A stretch of 64,000 nt of DNA from Vespula vulgaris (GCF_905475345.1 NC_066608.1:2827501-2891500), one strand, 5' to 3'. Counted from the first letter of the stretch, positions 1-14,483 are shown. A program made the numbers and translations. Notes: generated by a model not told the origin, from the letters alone.

Positions 1-257
1 TCGTTATAAAAGGATGTTTGATTTGACGCTAGTATGTACACGCGTGCGTGTAATATCATTTAAATATTCTTCTTGGAATACATACTTCCGTCCGACTTCA
101 CGTTTGCGGTCTAAAATAAATGCAAGCATACTCCCCCTCTTTCTCTCTCTCTCTCTCCCTTTTTTTCTCTCTTTCTCATGCCTTTAAATTTAATATCATT
201 CGTGTAGCTCGTTTCAACATTTATGATGCTCTTTAGAACGAGACGAATTATGTACAT

Positions 258-260
<3 letters not shown>

Positions 261-290
<30 letters not shown>

Positions 291-293
291 GTC
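261..293. repeat. (GTC)n microsatellite
   Basis: An almost pure trinucleotide tract with CpG in every unit. Confidence 0.85.
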
Positions 294-923
294 ATAGTCC
301 TTTGACGATCGTAATTATACGGGCATACAATTCTATTCTAACATTTAACATTCGAAACTTTGGCATAAAGATAATCCTAGATTAAGATACAACTTATTGC
401 TAGGTACGGGCCCTTTAAAGTTCTCGATTGTACGAATCAGTCATGCAATTTTATATAAGATCTACCAGCACCACCTTCAAAAGCTATAAACGTAAGTTTG
501 ACTCAATTTTAACAAGAAAACAGTTCGCACTTCGTGCGGGAGAAACATCTCTGATAACGCCGAGTGGAGAGAGAAATTATTTAAACTCGAGAAATGTGTG
601 CGCTGCCTACGCAAGCAGTTGGCTCACAAATTGAGTAGCTAGCGTCGTCGAAATAAGGTTGTCCGGATGAACGTGTATCCAAGCTGTTCGTAACCTTCTC
701 TTCTCTCGTCGTCACTTCATTCGGTTCCTTCGACTTTGCCAACCTTTCTCCTCTTCTTCCTTTTCCTCCTCTTCTTCTTCTTCTTCTTATTCTTCTTCTT
801 CTTCTTCGACTTACGGTAGTCGAGGCAGCTGGGTGCGAAATACGATAAACTTTCACGAATCCCTCGCGACTGACGACGTCGAAAAATATTTACTCCCTGA
901 ACGCCTGTCGTGCTTCGTACTGC

Positions 924-925
<2 letters not shown>

Positions 926-981
<56 letters not shown>
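926..981. repeat. (CT)n microsatellite
   Basis: Pure CT for about 55 bp, followed by CACTCACTC and CTAT variants to about 1025. Confidence 0.9.
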
Positions 982-985
<4 letters not shown>

Positions 986-3123
986 ACTCTTTTTCTATCT
1001 ATCTATCTCTTTCTCTATCTATCTCGTACGTTCTCTTTCTCCGTCATTCGTTCACTCGCACGTAGCGAATACACACTTTCGACTACTCCGACGGAAATCG
1101 TTTATTCGCAGGCCGACGGTATTTACATAAATCAGCCATGCAATCTCTTTTTATATTTTGCCAAAGTACGTAGCGCATGTACATAAATATTCGCGCGTGT
1201 GTCCTCCTTCCACCCGACGTTACGAGCCAACCCTCCGGATACGACATTTCCGCGAGAGAAAACGCGTATAACCGAACGTGACTCTCTCTCCTTAGCCAGA
1301 CCATGCACGAACTCACGCACTCACTCATGTACTCACGCACTCACTCACCCACGTTTCTTTTTTCTGGCATAGAACCCACCCTTTCGTCGTCGTCCTTCCA
1401 AGATGAGTTAGTCGTTCTTTTTGTTTCTTTTTTTTTCTTTGATTTCTCTTTTTTTTCTCTCCCCTCTTTCTCGTCCTTCGTCCTTTGTCTTTTTTCGAAA
1501 GGGTCAATTCCCGAAGAGGATGCAAGAATATCGTGACTTTCTTTTTATTTTTTTCTTTTTTTTCTTTTGCTTTTTATCCATCTGTTTTCTTTTTTTTAAT
1601 TTTGAATTTAAATGTAGCACTCGTGTTCAAGTATTGAATGGAATAATTTCTTTTCTAAAACTACGCGAATGCCTTTCAAGTCATCTAACTACCTAATTAA
1701 TTTACGTGTTGTCAAAAAAAAAAAAGAAGAAATTGAAAACAAACGTCGTCTCTTTAATGACAGAGAGATTATTATGTTTATCGTTCTCGAAAGCGGTGAC
1801 ACACATACGATTCTTTGAAGAGGTCGTCTTTCGAACGGAAAAAGGAGGTTGAGGGCATTAACGACTAAAGAAGAGTTTATGAAAACGCCGTGAGAGAGAC
1901 GTAAATTCGTTTAGATTATATTATATTTTTGAACGGTAACACGAAGTGTTGGAAGTGTTAATGAAGCAGTCAAATATCGTTACTCTTGTTGGTGCATCTA
2001 AGCGTTAATGACATGCACGTAATGTTATAAGTAAAACAGTAAACATCGCTTTTTTATTTTTAAAGCCTCTTCTTTGAGCTTTAACCCAATTTTTCATCAC
2101 GTTTAAACAAAAAAGAACAAAAATTATATAACATGAAATTGGAATGATATTGTATAACTATGTTATATTAAAAATAAGTATAACTTGTATCGACTAAAAC
2201 ATTCAATATAAACTAAACAATATCAATCATTCATATTATAAGATATATAATATAATATTAAATCGTCGTAATTCAATATTTTCTCTTATCGAAAGAAAAA
2301 CTGTATAATATTAAACTTGAAATGAACGTGATAATGATTATAACACGAGCACGTTTATTACATATTATATTATAACTTATATATCATATAACTGTAATGT
2401 ACATTTAGCAAATATTAATCGTCGAATATGAAGCAATACTTAACTTTGTGATGATAAAATAAAATAAGTAATTAATGTTTGTAAGTAAATGTAAGTAAAA
2501 GTTACTTAACGCGTGAAATTAGTATTAGAAAGGATTAAAAACGAATGAAATATTAATTATAATTATACAATTTATCAGAATATTATTCCTCAATACTTAA
2601 CATTTTAAGTAACTATCGATCGATTCGATTATATCTCGTAACACGGTCACAATCTCTTTAGCAGTCGCATTAACTTTAGTCCGATATCTCTTAATATAAA
2701 GTCGAGCTTTCGCGAGAGCTTTTAAAAGCCATATACCTACGCAGAACATACATTTACTCGAATGGACGATAGGAAAAAGAGGGATCTACTCTGGTTTCGA
2801 TCGATCGATATCCAGCTCTTGGTTTTCAGTGTCGGACCGCTGAATCGCATTCAGCGGGTGGTCCTTTGATGTACGCCCTTGATGGCCGCCTAGTCCCTTT
2901 CGCTGTCCATTCCCTCTTCCACGTTATCGCTTGCTCCGAATCGAAATATTAATTAATCGACGTAACACAAACACCAGGGTAGAGGGGTAGACTACCGACA
3001 CGATCGTTTCGGTTATTTTCACTTTACCGATCGACGATGCACCGATGAGATTTCGGTGAGAGTCGGTCAAAGTGGAGAGAATGAGTGAGCTTGGTAATTA
3101 ATTAAACCGACTACCGTACGATA

Positions 3124-3135
3124 TTCTCTCTCTCT

Positions 3136-3185
<50 letters not shown>
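3124..3185. repeat. (CT)n microsatellite
   Basis: CT tract with one T-rich interruption. A similar pyrimidine tract follows at 3600-3656. Confidence 0.85.
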
Positions 3186-3186
<1 letters not shown>

Positions 3187-3621
3187 CTACGTTTATTTCT
3201 CTCTTACCATGAAATCGTTTTTCGTTCATCTTTTTCGAGACACCAACGTGAAATCGAGCGTACGATCATCCACGAACGATTAATTACTAACTCCTATCTT
3301 CTTTCAATTGATTTCAACGTTTCCACCCGAGTCATCCTTCTTTTTCATCCACGATGTTCTCTCGTGCGCGATAAAATGATTGTTCTCTTTTATTGGAAAA
3401 GATGAACGCGCGAACGAACGCGTTTTTTCGCATTCGAGACGAGCCACGTATTCTTGTCTCGACTTTCTCGAGGGATCAAGAAAAAAGGATTTATACATTT
3501 TCCTTTCTCGATCTTTCCTTTCTATCGATATTTGCTTTCTTTTTTTCTTTCTTTTCCTTTGTTTTCTTCTTCCTTTTTCTGCTTCTATTTTTATTTATGT
3601 CTCTCTCTCTCTCTCTTTCTC

Positions 3622-3659
<38 letters not shown>

Positions 3660-4765
3660 GTTACTTTTCGTTTCGAAGATAAGTCGAAGGAAGTTTCGTA
3701 TGCGATTCTCGAGAAAATGCGTTGGCGGATTTTGGGGGTTCGGAAAGTAGGAGTTCGTGCACTTGCCTGAAGAGCTAGTTTTCCACCAGGGGGATTTAAG
3801 ATGGCGTCGAGAAAAGAGCGCGAGAGCTTTTCAGTTGAGCCTATATGTACTTATACTCGCGCTATGCATTGTACTTATATATATATACACATACGTACAC
3901 ACATACATCTATACACCTATATACACACACAGCTGTATATATATATATATATTTATATATTTATATATGTATATATGTAGATATCTATATACGTGTACGC
4001 GACCTTCGAAAGTGCTTCTCATCGGAAGAGGGTGCTTCCCGATAGGCGAATGGTATCGACTGTATCGTTTTTCTTGCATATCCTCGGTGAAAATATTTTT
4101 CCTATCAAAAAAAAAAAAGAAAACAAAAAAAAGACAAAAAGAAAGACAAAAAAGAAAAAAGAAACAATACTCGACGTATCCAACTATAATACGTACAAAA
4201 TAAATATAACTTACCATTCTACTAATCCTTATTATACCCGGTTACTATCTCAACGTAATATTCACTTTAATCGTTATTACGTTTGAATACGTACCAACGT
4301 ACCGATATTGATTTTAGCTGGAAGGATTATAATGTGCGGATCAAAGCGAAATTCACTATCTGAAATCGCTTCTAATATCTCGCGAGACGTATTCCTATGT
4401 TTGTTACCACCAAAGATGCTTTTATGTACGTTCGTCTTGGATATCAAGATATGCATACACACATATATATATAGGATAAGCAAGTAGTTATCATTCCTAA
4501 CCGGTTTGCACGTGTCCTCTTGGTAGAAACGTCAACGTCCTCAGCGTCATCCTAGTGGACGCACACCGGACGGTCGGTCGCGCAAATCCGGATAATCCAT
4601 GGAGGATTCGGTGTTGCGTCCGTGCCTGTCGTCGTCCGTGCGAAGTTTATACGCGTGGATCCTCGCGAATCCCGAAGGAGACTCTCACGGGAAAGAACGA
4701 TCGATTTCTACCACGAATTCGTCTTCTGCTTCCTGCGTTTTGTATCTCATTAAATGTTTTCTTCT

Positions 4766-4842
4766 TCTTTTCACTCTCTCTCTCTCTCTCTCTGTCTCTC
4801 TGTCAAAAAAAAAGTAAATAAATAAATAAATAGAATGAAAAC

Positions 4843-4894
<52 letters not shown>

Positions 4895-5070
4895 GTATGT
4901 ATGTATGTATGTATCTGTCTGCCTGTATATTTCTGTCTTTCTATCTCTTTTTCTTTCTACTTCTTTTTCTTCTTTTTTCTTTCTCTTTCTCTCTCTCTCT
5001 CTCTCTTTATTTTGTTCTTTATCTCTTTCTTTCGTTCTCTTTCTCTCTTTCTCTCTTTCTCGTTTAATCG
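4766..5070. repeat. Compound microsatellite block (CT, TA, GTAT, CTTT)
   Basis: Successive tracts: CT (4766-4800), TAAA (about 4815-4830), CT (4844-4864), TA (4865-4893), ATGT (4894-4912), then pyrimidine-rich CTTT/CT to about 5065. Confidence 0.8.
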
Positions 5071-5450
5071 TACTTTATCCTCCTCCACCGCGACGTTCCG
5101 CTCCCTCGTGAAATTCAGTCGCACGGGAGAAGATTCGGTTAACGTCGGGGGAACAGGATAAGAGCGTATAATCGCGTTACGTTCTCTCGCAGCCGCCTCG
5201 AACGCGCTTCATCGGACGTCTGTAAGATTTAATGAGGCGAGGCGAGTCGACAACGATGTCGCGCGTTCGATACCGTTCTCGATTTCGAGCCTCTCACGCT
5301 GATGAATCCGATTTATAAGCATCTTACTCGATAACTCGATCCGGTCTCGCGAAGCTAAGCTATTAGATACGCTTCCTATCTTACAGATGGCTTGCTCTTC
5401 TAATAAACGTCGAATCATTTTATTTTCGTTTTAGTTGTTAGTTTAGATCA

Positions 5451-6808
5451 ACTATATAATATCGTTCGATCCTTCTTTTTTTCTATTTTCTTCTTTCTTT
5501 CTATTTGTGATACAAGAGAACTGTTTAGCATAACGTAAGTCGAATTTATTCGATATTTGATACAACTTTTTTTTGTAGATAAAAGATAAAAGATCAATTT
5601 CAGTCGTTATCCTATCATTTGCATTATATTATTTATTTTACTCTTACTAAGCCATATATATATATTTTCTTTTTTAACAGATCTTACAGATGGCAATAAA
5701 ATATATATTAAAATCGTTCTACGTGTAACGTATAAAGTAAAATATCAATAATTTATGACACATTCGTATGATATCATACAAAGTATTAATTGATCAAAAT
5801 AATCTTACGTATATCTTTCTTATAACAACATAAATCAATTTTATACGAAATTTCTTAACGATTATAAATCTATAATGAAATTTAATAATAACATAACTAT
5901 AAAAATTAGTTTAGTTTTATACAGTATTTGTCTATCGTCCCTTAGGATCGAGGTAATCCTTAAGTTCTTAATTGATCGAGAGAGATTTATGTTTTCATCC
6001 ATGCAATAATCTTTCTCGTTCTTTTTCCTTGCGTTTCTTCGTAACCTATCCAAAAAGCTTTAGTATATGCGCACCATCTGTCTCCGTTCTTACGAATGAG
6101 AATCCTGAGCAAAATGAAGACGCTGATCTGGGTGGCCGGAAGATTCGCGCGAATACCGCAGATTACTGTGAAAAATGGCCGCTCGAAATTGCCTCGTGTC
6201 TTCTTAATGCTCTTCGCGCTAATTACTCTCTTTCTCTCTGTCTCTTTCTCTCTCTGTCTTTCTTCCTTTTCTCTTTCTCTTTCTTTCACAGGTTCTCCCT
6301 TCTCATTGTTCCTCGTCATTTCACGTCGTTGGTCGTCCCTTTGGCTTGATAGTGCCAAAAGACCCTTCCGTTCTTCTTTACGATTTCATTTCGAGCCGTC
6401 TTTCGTATACCTCCGAAGACGTCGGACTCGACGTCGTCGTGAGGTAAAAGAAATTGCCGGTTACTTCGTATTGTTTTGTGTAGCCGCTTTAAAGCCGAAC
6501 GAGATAGGTAGGTAACCGTGGGAAGGAAAAACCGAGGAAAGGAGATTAAATCTCTCTGCGACAAAGCGCCAGTTTTCGAAGGAAGGAAGATCGCCGCCGT
6601 CGCCGCTGCCATTGAAAAAAGAAAAGGAAGAGAAGAACGGATCCTCCGGTGACTCCCTTTTTTAATCGCAAGCGAATACTTCAAAGACCGTATCTTCTTT
6701 CTAAAGCGGGACGAGCGAGAATCGAGCATATTGTAGAAACGCTTTGTCGTAACTGAGATCTCGAGTGGCAGATTTTCTCTCGTCCGATTTTGAGATATAC
6801 CACCCCTA

Positions 6809-6843
<35 letters not shown>

Positions 6844-7975
6844 CTTTCTCTTTTCCTCTTTCTATTTACCCTATTATTTCGCAAGGATAATCATCCTTTT
6901 CAAATTAAGTAGATACTGTCCATTAACGCCATCGTTATCTATCACATCATTCTTACGATTTATTTTATTAACAACGAGAAAAACTATACGAGACACAGAC
7001 ATTAACCATACAGATAGAGAAATTTAAACCATACACAGAGATCTTAACGATATATTCTTACAAAATCCTTTCGTATTAACGCACCAGTCGTATTCTCACT
7101 GATTAACAAAACATTTTCACGATCTAATCCATATCCAGAATCAATATACTGCTCGGTATTACAATATTCTCAAGAATACTTTTACGATATTCGGCATTAT
7201 CGTCTATCAATACGTTAGACGAATCAAATTCAAAGTTCATAGTGGCAAAGCGATCAGTATTGGTTTCAGCCTATCAAGGAAACTTGAACGTCAATCGAAA
7301 CGTTAATCGCAGATACGATAATCGGCAGGTAGTCGATGGAATATCGTGAGCGTTTCCATAAATCCATCTAGGTTCGATATGATGCCTCATTATTGCGTTT
7401 ATCCCTAACGTTCAACCTACTACATCATCGTACAATCAATCTATCTCTGTACACGTATACGTATAGCAATGAAGCAACATCGAAATCGAAGATTCTTTAA
7501 CGGAATAGTTGAACATCAATGGCGGACAAGGCGAGTTCCCTGTTCGAGTTTCGGTTCAATGATTATATCTCCATGGACATTCGGCTCTTGAAGCCTCTTC
7601 GAACAGCGGGATCCATTCCGCTTTCGCATGCACGCACAGCGAGTCTACATTATTGCGGCTTATCCGGTATTACGCTTATGTGACGCCGGTAACATCGCAG
7701 CCTTAAGCGCGCACGGTGTATCGAACACGGAATTACCCCATGAATTCTACCCCACCTACTCAGTCGAGTTTCTGCACACAATGCTTTCTCTCTCTCTCTC
7801 TCTCTTACTCTCTCTCTCTCTCTATCTGTCTATCTATCTCTCTTTCTCCTTTCTCCCCTTTCTCTCTCTTTCCCTCTCTCTTTCTCTCTTTCTCTCCTTT
7901 CATCTAGTCAGTCTCGTCGACTCTGATTCCTCTTGGAATACTCGCAGACTCGGTTCGATAAGTTCTTTCTTGTCA

Positions 7976-8006
<31 letters not shown>

Positions 8007-10139
8007 CTTCTTCTTTTCTCGTCTCATCTTCTCGACTACCTTCTTAATCCATCGAGAGTTTTATCGAAGTATCTATAATGTGGTATATCCCTATGAGATT
8101 CGATAAGAAACACATACACATATATTTATACTAGTTATATATACTACTATATATAATAGTATATGTATATATATTATATATAGTATATTATATATAATAT
8201 ATTATGTATATTTATATATATATAGATATATACATATATATAATATATATGTATATATGCATATATATTTCAAGAGTTAGTCGAAATTTTATTATAAAAT
8301 GATATTAACAATTCGATAGGTTAAAAGATATAACAGAATCTTAATTTCTTTGAAAGAATTATTTCACAATCGATGATGATTCTTCTATTAAAGAACACGA
8401 AGGATATTTTTTTTTGTTGTTTCTTTCGGTAGATATATTCATGTATTACCGTGTATAATCATATGAATAAATCACGCGATTAAATTGATAAAGTCTTGAA
8501 TACATTTTCTCTTTGTGTCGTCTTTCATCGGCCAAGTTGTAAATCCTTTAACAGGAACCAATACAAAAAGATAAGTGAATAGAATAAGAAGTGATGAGAA
8601 TAGATTGCATTCCGAAAACTGATTACGGAGTTTTCTATGGGATGACGAAAAACATTAACCGAATACCGAATGTTTAATATAAAAACTGAATACTTGAACG
8701 ACATTGGGAACTTGAGTCTGAGTAATTAACTTGGTTGATAAAGAAAAAAAAAAAAAGAGAGAAAAGAAAAAATAAAACTGATTACAGAATAAAAGAACAC
8801 AATTGGATTGCCTCAAGGCAAGAGTATTCGTTTTCTTATTGAACCAAGATGACAGGAGACTTTGATCGGTCTTTTTAAATGTCATCCGAAGCTTTGGAAT
8901 ATTCCAATCTGTTTCAAAATGAAATTCTTAGTATTTAATGAGAAATGAAGAGGGAGACAGCTGACATAAGAAATATTGAAAAGATTAATTATTTGTTTTT
9001 CTTAGAACCGCGGTAAGTAAAGACAAAGAAGAAGAAGGACAAAATCGATGCTGTTTGCGCTCTTTGAAAATAACATTTTTTTTTTTTTTCTATAGAATAA
9101 TACAAGCGTAACATTCGACGAAGTGAATTGAAAATTTGCAATGTCACTGACGTGAGATCATCAAAATAGAAAAGTTTAATACGATAAGTATTCTTAGAAT
9201 AGACTTCGAGAAGTAAATTGTAAGATATTCGCACACGGAGGAAGGAATGTATTCAGTTAAAAAAAAAAAAAAAAAAAAATTAAAAGGAAGTGTGCATTAA
9301 TAAATAGCTTTTTTCCTTCGTGATCTAAGCGAGTGTTTACTCTATGTCTCATTCTTTTCTAAACGAAATGAAAAAGAAAATATTCAGATTCGTCAAGAAG
9401 TAATTTTGAAAAATTTTCAATATCGTATATGAAAGATAGAAATGTCTTTTATTTAGATATAAAAAAGATTCGCGTCGATCGACGTTAATGTTTTATATTA
9501 GTATTTTAAAATTATAGTATAGTATAATATACAGCATGGTATTTTTAAATTATAATATAATATATGATGTAATATTTTAAAATTACAGTATGGTACGATA
9601 TACAGTATAATATTTTTACATTAATATTTTTTATTAACAGTTTTATAGAAGAGAAAAGATTGCAATAATAAATTATTGATCTCGAAATAATCTTGTGATT
9701 GTAATAATAATAATGCGTTTCATTTAGTTTAACAAAACTATTCTTCATCCGACTCTGTTAATAACTTAACACTCTACTATTCTGATTACGTTAACAAAAA
9801 CTGACTATTCTAAAGACACTGATGATTTGATCTCATCAATGATTCTAACAACATTAATGTAGGAAAATACTTTACTTAAAAACTCGAGTGGAATAGATTC
9901 TAATGCTTATCTGTATATACTTTATTGCTATCATACATACACACACACGCATACGCGCGCATATACTATCTGTTTTCTAAAAATCTCATATCATTCTTTA
10001 AACACGATAATTCCGATGTTGTTTATTTAATTGGTTAATATTTGTTTTGAAAAAAAGAAAACAAAAAGAAATATATGTAAAATACAATAATAATAATGTT
10101 CAAATAATAACATTAATACGTAATTAATTATCGCGATTT
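5451..10139. other. Gene-free stretch
   Basis: AT-rich to about 6000, mixed at 6060-6780 and 7240-7780, with a TA-rich palindromic tract at about 8100-8275 and AT-rich DNA to 10139. The longest frames (for example 5972-6349) include CT-tract translations and lack a domain I recognise. Confidence 0.45.
7783..8016. repeat. CT and TTC microsatellite block
   Basis: Interrupted CT tract (7783-7905), a short unique stretch, then (TTC)n at 7977-8016. Confidence 0.8.
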
Positions 10140-10225
10140 AGGTATTTACTTTTTCCTAAAGATAAATAATAACTAAAGATATATATATGCGTGCGTTTGA
10201 TATATATCAAAATATATATCAAATG

Positions 10226-10293
10226 GGATATCATTTTAAAATTAATATATCGTAACAACTGTATGTACTTCAAACTTTATCTTTTTGACATCC
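10226..10293. repeat. 68-bp inverted-repeat element, copy 1
   Basis: Starts GGATATCATTTT and ends TTTTTGACATCC, giving imperfect terminal inverted repeats. A second 68-bp copy lies 232 bp to the right. Confidence 0.5.
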
Positions 10294-10457
10294 TACAGAT
10301 GTAGGTACTTGGTTTTTCCTAAAGATAAATGATATCTACAGATATATATGTATATATGATATCAAAATATATATCAAATTTTCAATAATGTTAATTTCAA
10401 ATAATTAAAATCTATACTTTTGATAATCAAAAATATCGTATAGTTGAAATGAACAAA

Positions 10458-10525
10458 GGATGTCATTTAAAAATTAACATATTGTAACAAGTGTGTATAC
10501 TTTGAACCCTATTTTTTTGACATCC
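10458..10525. repeat. 68-bp inverted-repeat element, copy 2
   Basis: Starts GGATGTCATTT and ends TTTGACATCC, perfect over the outer 8 bases. The DNA to its left (about 10305-10375) also repeats that left of copy 1 (about 10140-10220). The pair is therefore either a local tandem duplication or two insertions of one element. Confidence 0.5.
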
Positions 10526-10560
10526 AACAGACATCGTTTTACATCTACTATGCTACGTAG

Positions 10561-13500
10561 CGCTTCGCTGTTTGGTATTCAAAACTGTCAAGGGTATTCG
10601 GTCTTTCCTCGACGACGCTTTTGCGAGGGATGACTGTTTTAACCGCACCCTCGCGTCGAAGTGGTCTGAAGACGACATCCCGATATTTCGCAGACGGTTT
10701 CCATTATGGCATTCCAATACTTATTGTACATGGCACGCGCAAAATTCATTCGTTTCTTCGTCCCGTTAGGGCATGCAAAAGGTATGAGCTGAGGAATCAC
10801 CTAGTATATTTAACCCTTAATTGCTATCACAGAAACCAATAAGAAGCAATAAAATCTGATCTAAAAGTTTTTATCATTATTTCTAATTGAATGAAAATTG
10901 ATATAGAAAATAATCGTTTTTTATTATTTGCAAAAAAAAGAAAAAAGAACAAAGAAATTTAACTTCACCATAATCCGAACTTAAACGATATGATATAAGA
11001 GCAACGATATATCAATGTTCAAAGTTTAAATAAAAATCCTTATATTATCTATTAGAAATCTCTTTAAAAATTCGTTAGAATTTAGAAATCGAATAACAAA
11101 TGAAAGGAAATAATATCGTCGAGTATAATTCATTCTTTCCGTGTGAAGAAAAAATAAAAAAAAAGAAAAACAAAAAGAAGAAACGAAAGGGAGAGAGTGT
11201 TCGGAATGGCGAGAGGGTTAGAGAGAGGGTAGATAAAAAGAGGAACAAAAAAAAAGAAAGAAAGGGAAAACAATCGGGAAGAATTGAAAAATCAAGGCGC
11301 GGAGTAACGTTGAAATAGTCGATTCGATCGTGTACCTCGAATTTCGGAAGAAAACATGTAAATGCGATTACGACGTCGGACTCACGCCAGGCTCGTTAAT
11401 CAGGATGAATGGGCCAGCTTAATTTCATATCGCCGAATCGATATCGATTCGGTCTGCATCCTGTTGGTTAACGACATAATCTCGTTAAATAACGACGTGA
11501 TCCGCCTGCGAATTCCCCGACGGTTCGAAGAGCCACCGAGTACCGCTGATTACGGAACTTACTCGTAGAATTCTAACAACATTCGTAGCGTTTCTCCGCT
11601 TTCTACGTTTTCTCTCACTCGCTCATTCATTCTCTCTCTCTCTCTCTCTCTTTCTCTATCTTTCTCTATCTTTATCTATTCATCCATGTGTATATTTATC
11701 TCTATCTCCCTCTCTTTCTCTCTCCCTATCTTTATCTATTCATCCATGTACATATCTGTTTATCTCTCTCTTTCTTTCTCTCTCCATCTTTATTTATCTC
11801 TATCCTCTCTCTTTCTCTTTTCATCGACCCTATTTTCTATTCGCTCCTTCGACTCATAAGTTACCGCAGAGAGGGGTACGAACGTCCCTAGGAAAACACC
11901 ACGAGAGCATTCTACCGAAGAAGCCGAACGCGGAATTTAAGCCGCTCTCCGCATCGCAGAGCACACCGTCGCGACTCTCGAGATCACGTACGCTTTCGTA
12001 CCGTGCTCTCGATTGTAGGGGCTACGAGTTTACCTCGTGGTTGCGGCAAAGAGCTTAATTAAGTGCGATACGCTTTGAATAAGGATATATATATATATAT
12101 ACATATATAGATAGATGTAGATGTATATACAGCTACACACGTAAATATACATAGACAGACACAATAGAAAGCTACGAAATTGTCCCTTTTATGAGTTCAA
12201 ATTATCCAATGGTATATACGTGTGTGTATATATGTGTGTTTATTCATTTGTTTGTATATATATCTGCATATAGCTACGATTTATATGTATATAGAATAGA
12301 ATATATATATATATATATAGAATTTGATGATTTTGATATATCTTGGTTCATTTTTTCGGACAATATATAAATTCTTTTTAATCTGTCAACCGAAGAGACT
12401 TTTATCGTCAGATTTACAATATTAGTATCGATTAAAAATATAATTTATGAACAAAGGGATAAATTAATAATTTTGTTAAGAAGCTATTACAAGAAAATTT
12501 CTTTAAAAGAAAAGACAAAGAAATAATTTATACATATATTTTAGTTATACGATAATGGAAAATTAAATTTTCAATTATATCAATATATAAGTTCCTATAC
12601 AAATTAATGTATCACTAATATATCATATATACATATATATATTTTTTTGTTTATAATATATACATAGTGTTGATAAAATATCGATTCATTTTCATATCAA
12701 TGAAATAAAATGTAACTGTTGAAAAAATGTATATCTTACATTAACAAACATTTAATACAATTAATTAATACACGATCTTTCATTATGCATCTTGCATTTT
12801 ACATATATATATATTTTACTATACAAGATTATCGATTAAACAAATATCATAAACGTTTGTATCGTTTTGACAGAGAAACGGTTTGAGAGAAGTCGTATGC
12901 ACACTACTCAAACCAGCGAGAGAATTCGAGAGATGGTTTTAGAGGAGAAAGAGAAGGGTCATTCCGATCGTCCGTTATCGGTTTTCCACGATCTTTAATT
13001 ACCGTTCGACCATCCGGATTTTCGACGAGACTTTATCGTAGGGCAACGTTATTAATAGGAAGGCCATGGCGTCGTAATCTAACAAAGCCCGGAAACAATC
13101 GTTTCGCGATCGAGCGTGTACGCGCAACAAGTCGCGTTCGATAAGTCATAGTGAAAGGGAGAGAGAAAGAGAAAGAGAGAAAGAGAGAGAGAAAGAGAGA
13201 AAGAGAGAAAAAGAAAGAGAGAGAGAGAGAGAGAAAGAAATAGAGAAAATGTTTTGTATTTCTCCCAATAACGTATTCTCAGTTAAATCGTACGAAGTAA
13301 TATAAATATTTTAACTTGTCGAGTATTTTCAATATAAGTATTATTGCGAAATAACGAAATAAATAGTATAAATGTTTGTTAATAATTTTCTACAAATTCC
13401 AAAAGTATGAATAAATATTTTTAGAATTATTAATCGTTTCTATAAATATAATTTCTGCAACGTAAGAATAATAAGTTGAAAAAGAGAAAAGAAAGAAATT

Positions 13501-14446
13501 GATAAGATTAATTGTAAGTAGTTAGCTATTTTTTAAGGTATAGTATATTATCATTTATTATTATTTATCGATTGTTTATTGTTATCGCGCTTGTAATACG
13601 TCACTTAATGGTGATTAATGAAAGTTACAATGTATGAGTGTAGATATCGCATCCGTGATGATTGTAAAGATAGCGTAAAGTTCATACTTTATGAATTTAT
13701 GAATGATTTGGAATGTGTATCATTTATAGGATATATTATTTATGAATGATTTGGAATGTATATTATTCCAAAAAGATGTTTCTTAATTACTACATGAAAA
13801 TTATTGAATATAAATGTATAAATGAGAATGTACATAACTATTATGTAACTGACAATATGTTTACAAGTGTCAAAAAACTTTATACAGATAATACTATCAT
13901 ATTATCGTCTTATCAATACGTTACACTTATAATATATATATATATTTATTTATTTATTATTTTTAAAATATTTTTTCAAGTTATTCTTTTATTCAATCGT
14001 TTATTTAATATCGATTCAAAATAATGAATCATACCTGTATCTAAAAAAAAAAAAAAAAAGAAAAGGAGTTAAAAGAAACTCTTCCTGCATCCGGAGAGAA
14101 AGCTTCTCGAGATGATTCACCGTGAAAATGATAACGGCATCGTCGCGCTATTATAAACAAACAAACAAAATGAAATTGCAACACGTTGGATGATATGAAA
14201 GTAATAACGTTCGATGACTTCTTTACTAAGATAGAAAGTCGATAATATCATTTGTTATATAGTTGGTAGAAGAGAATAGGTATTGTAATGTCAAGATAGA
14301 GCTCATAATATTAATTTGATTTAATTGATCCTGAAAAAACAAATGTATCTTTTGATATTATACAATGCACATTAATTCGTAGGTATGCAATAAAATATCA
14401 GTGTCATCCGAGTGTCCCTTGTTCTCGTTTCATAATATGCTGACTG

Positions 14447-14450
<4 letters not shown>
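10561..14450. other. Gene-free stretch with islands
   Basis: GC-richer islands at about 10560-10780, 11290-11570, 11880-12060 and 12870-13150. A GA-rich tract is at about 13155-13240. AT-rich DNA with TA runs fills 12085-12850 and 13250-14040. No supported exon. Confidence 0.45.

Positions 14451-14483
<33 letters not shown>

Larger units (their letters stand above)
1..2640. other. Gene-free stretch with microsatellites
   Basis: No supported gene. A pyrimidine-rich stretch with CTT units lies at about 735-812. Open frames here run through CT or CTT tracts and encode only Ser/Leu, Arg/Glu or Phe-rich runs. From about 1990 to 2640 the DNA is AT-rich with no structure I can name. Confidence 0.5.
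2641..5450. other. Gene-free stretch with GC-richer islands
   Basis: Islands at about 2640-3110, 4500-4740 and 5080-5400 alternate with microsatellites. TA/CA-rich DNA lies at about 3870-3990. The first island holds a hairpin (2834-2864) and possible TCF-type sites. No exon is recognisable. Confidence 0.45.

Noticed and set aside
833..1186. Open frame of 117 codons rich in Ser-Leu repeats
   Set aside because: It is the translation of a (CT)n microsatellite. Such tracts are open in several frames on both strands and carry no other coding signal.
3393..3770. Open frame of 125 codons with Phe/Ser/Leu runs
   Set aside because: Driven by CTTT and CT tracts; overlapping frames of similar length exist and no domain is present.
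4835..5161. Open frame of 108 codons over a compound microsatellite
   Set aside because: Composition comes entirely from CT, TA and ATGT repeats.
5972..6515. Overlapping open frames of 123-139 codons on both strands
   Set aside because: They overlap each other in different frames, include CT-tract runs and match no family I know.
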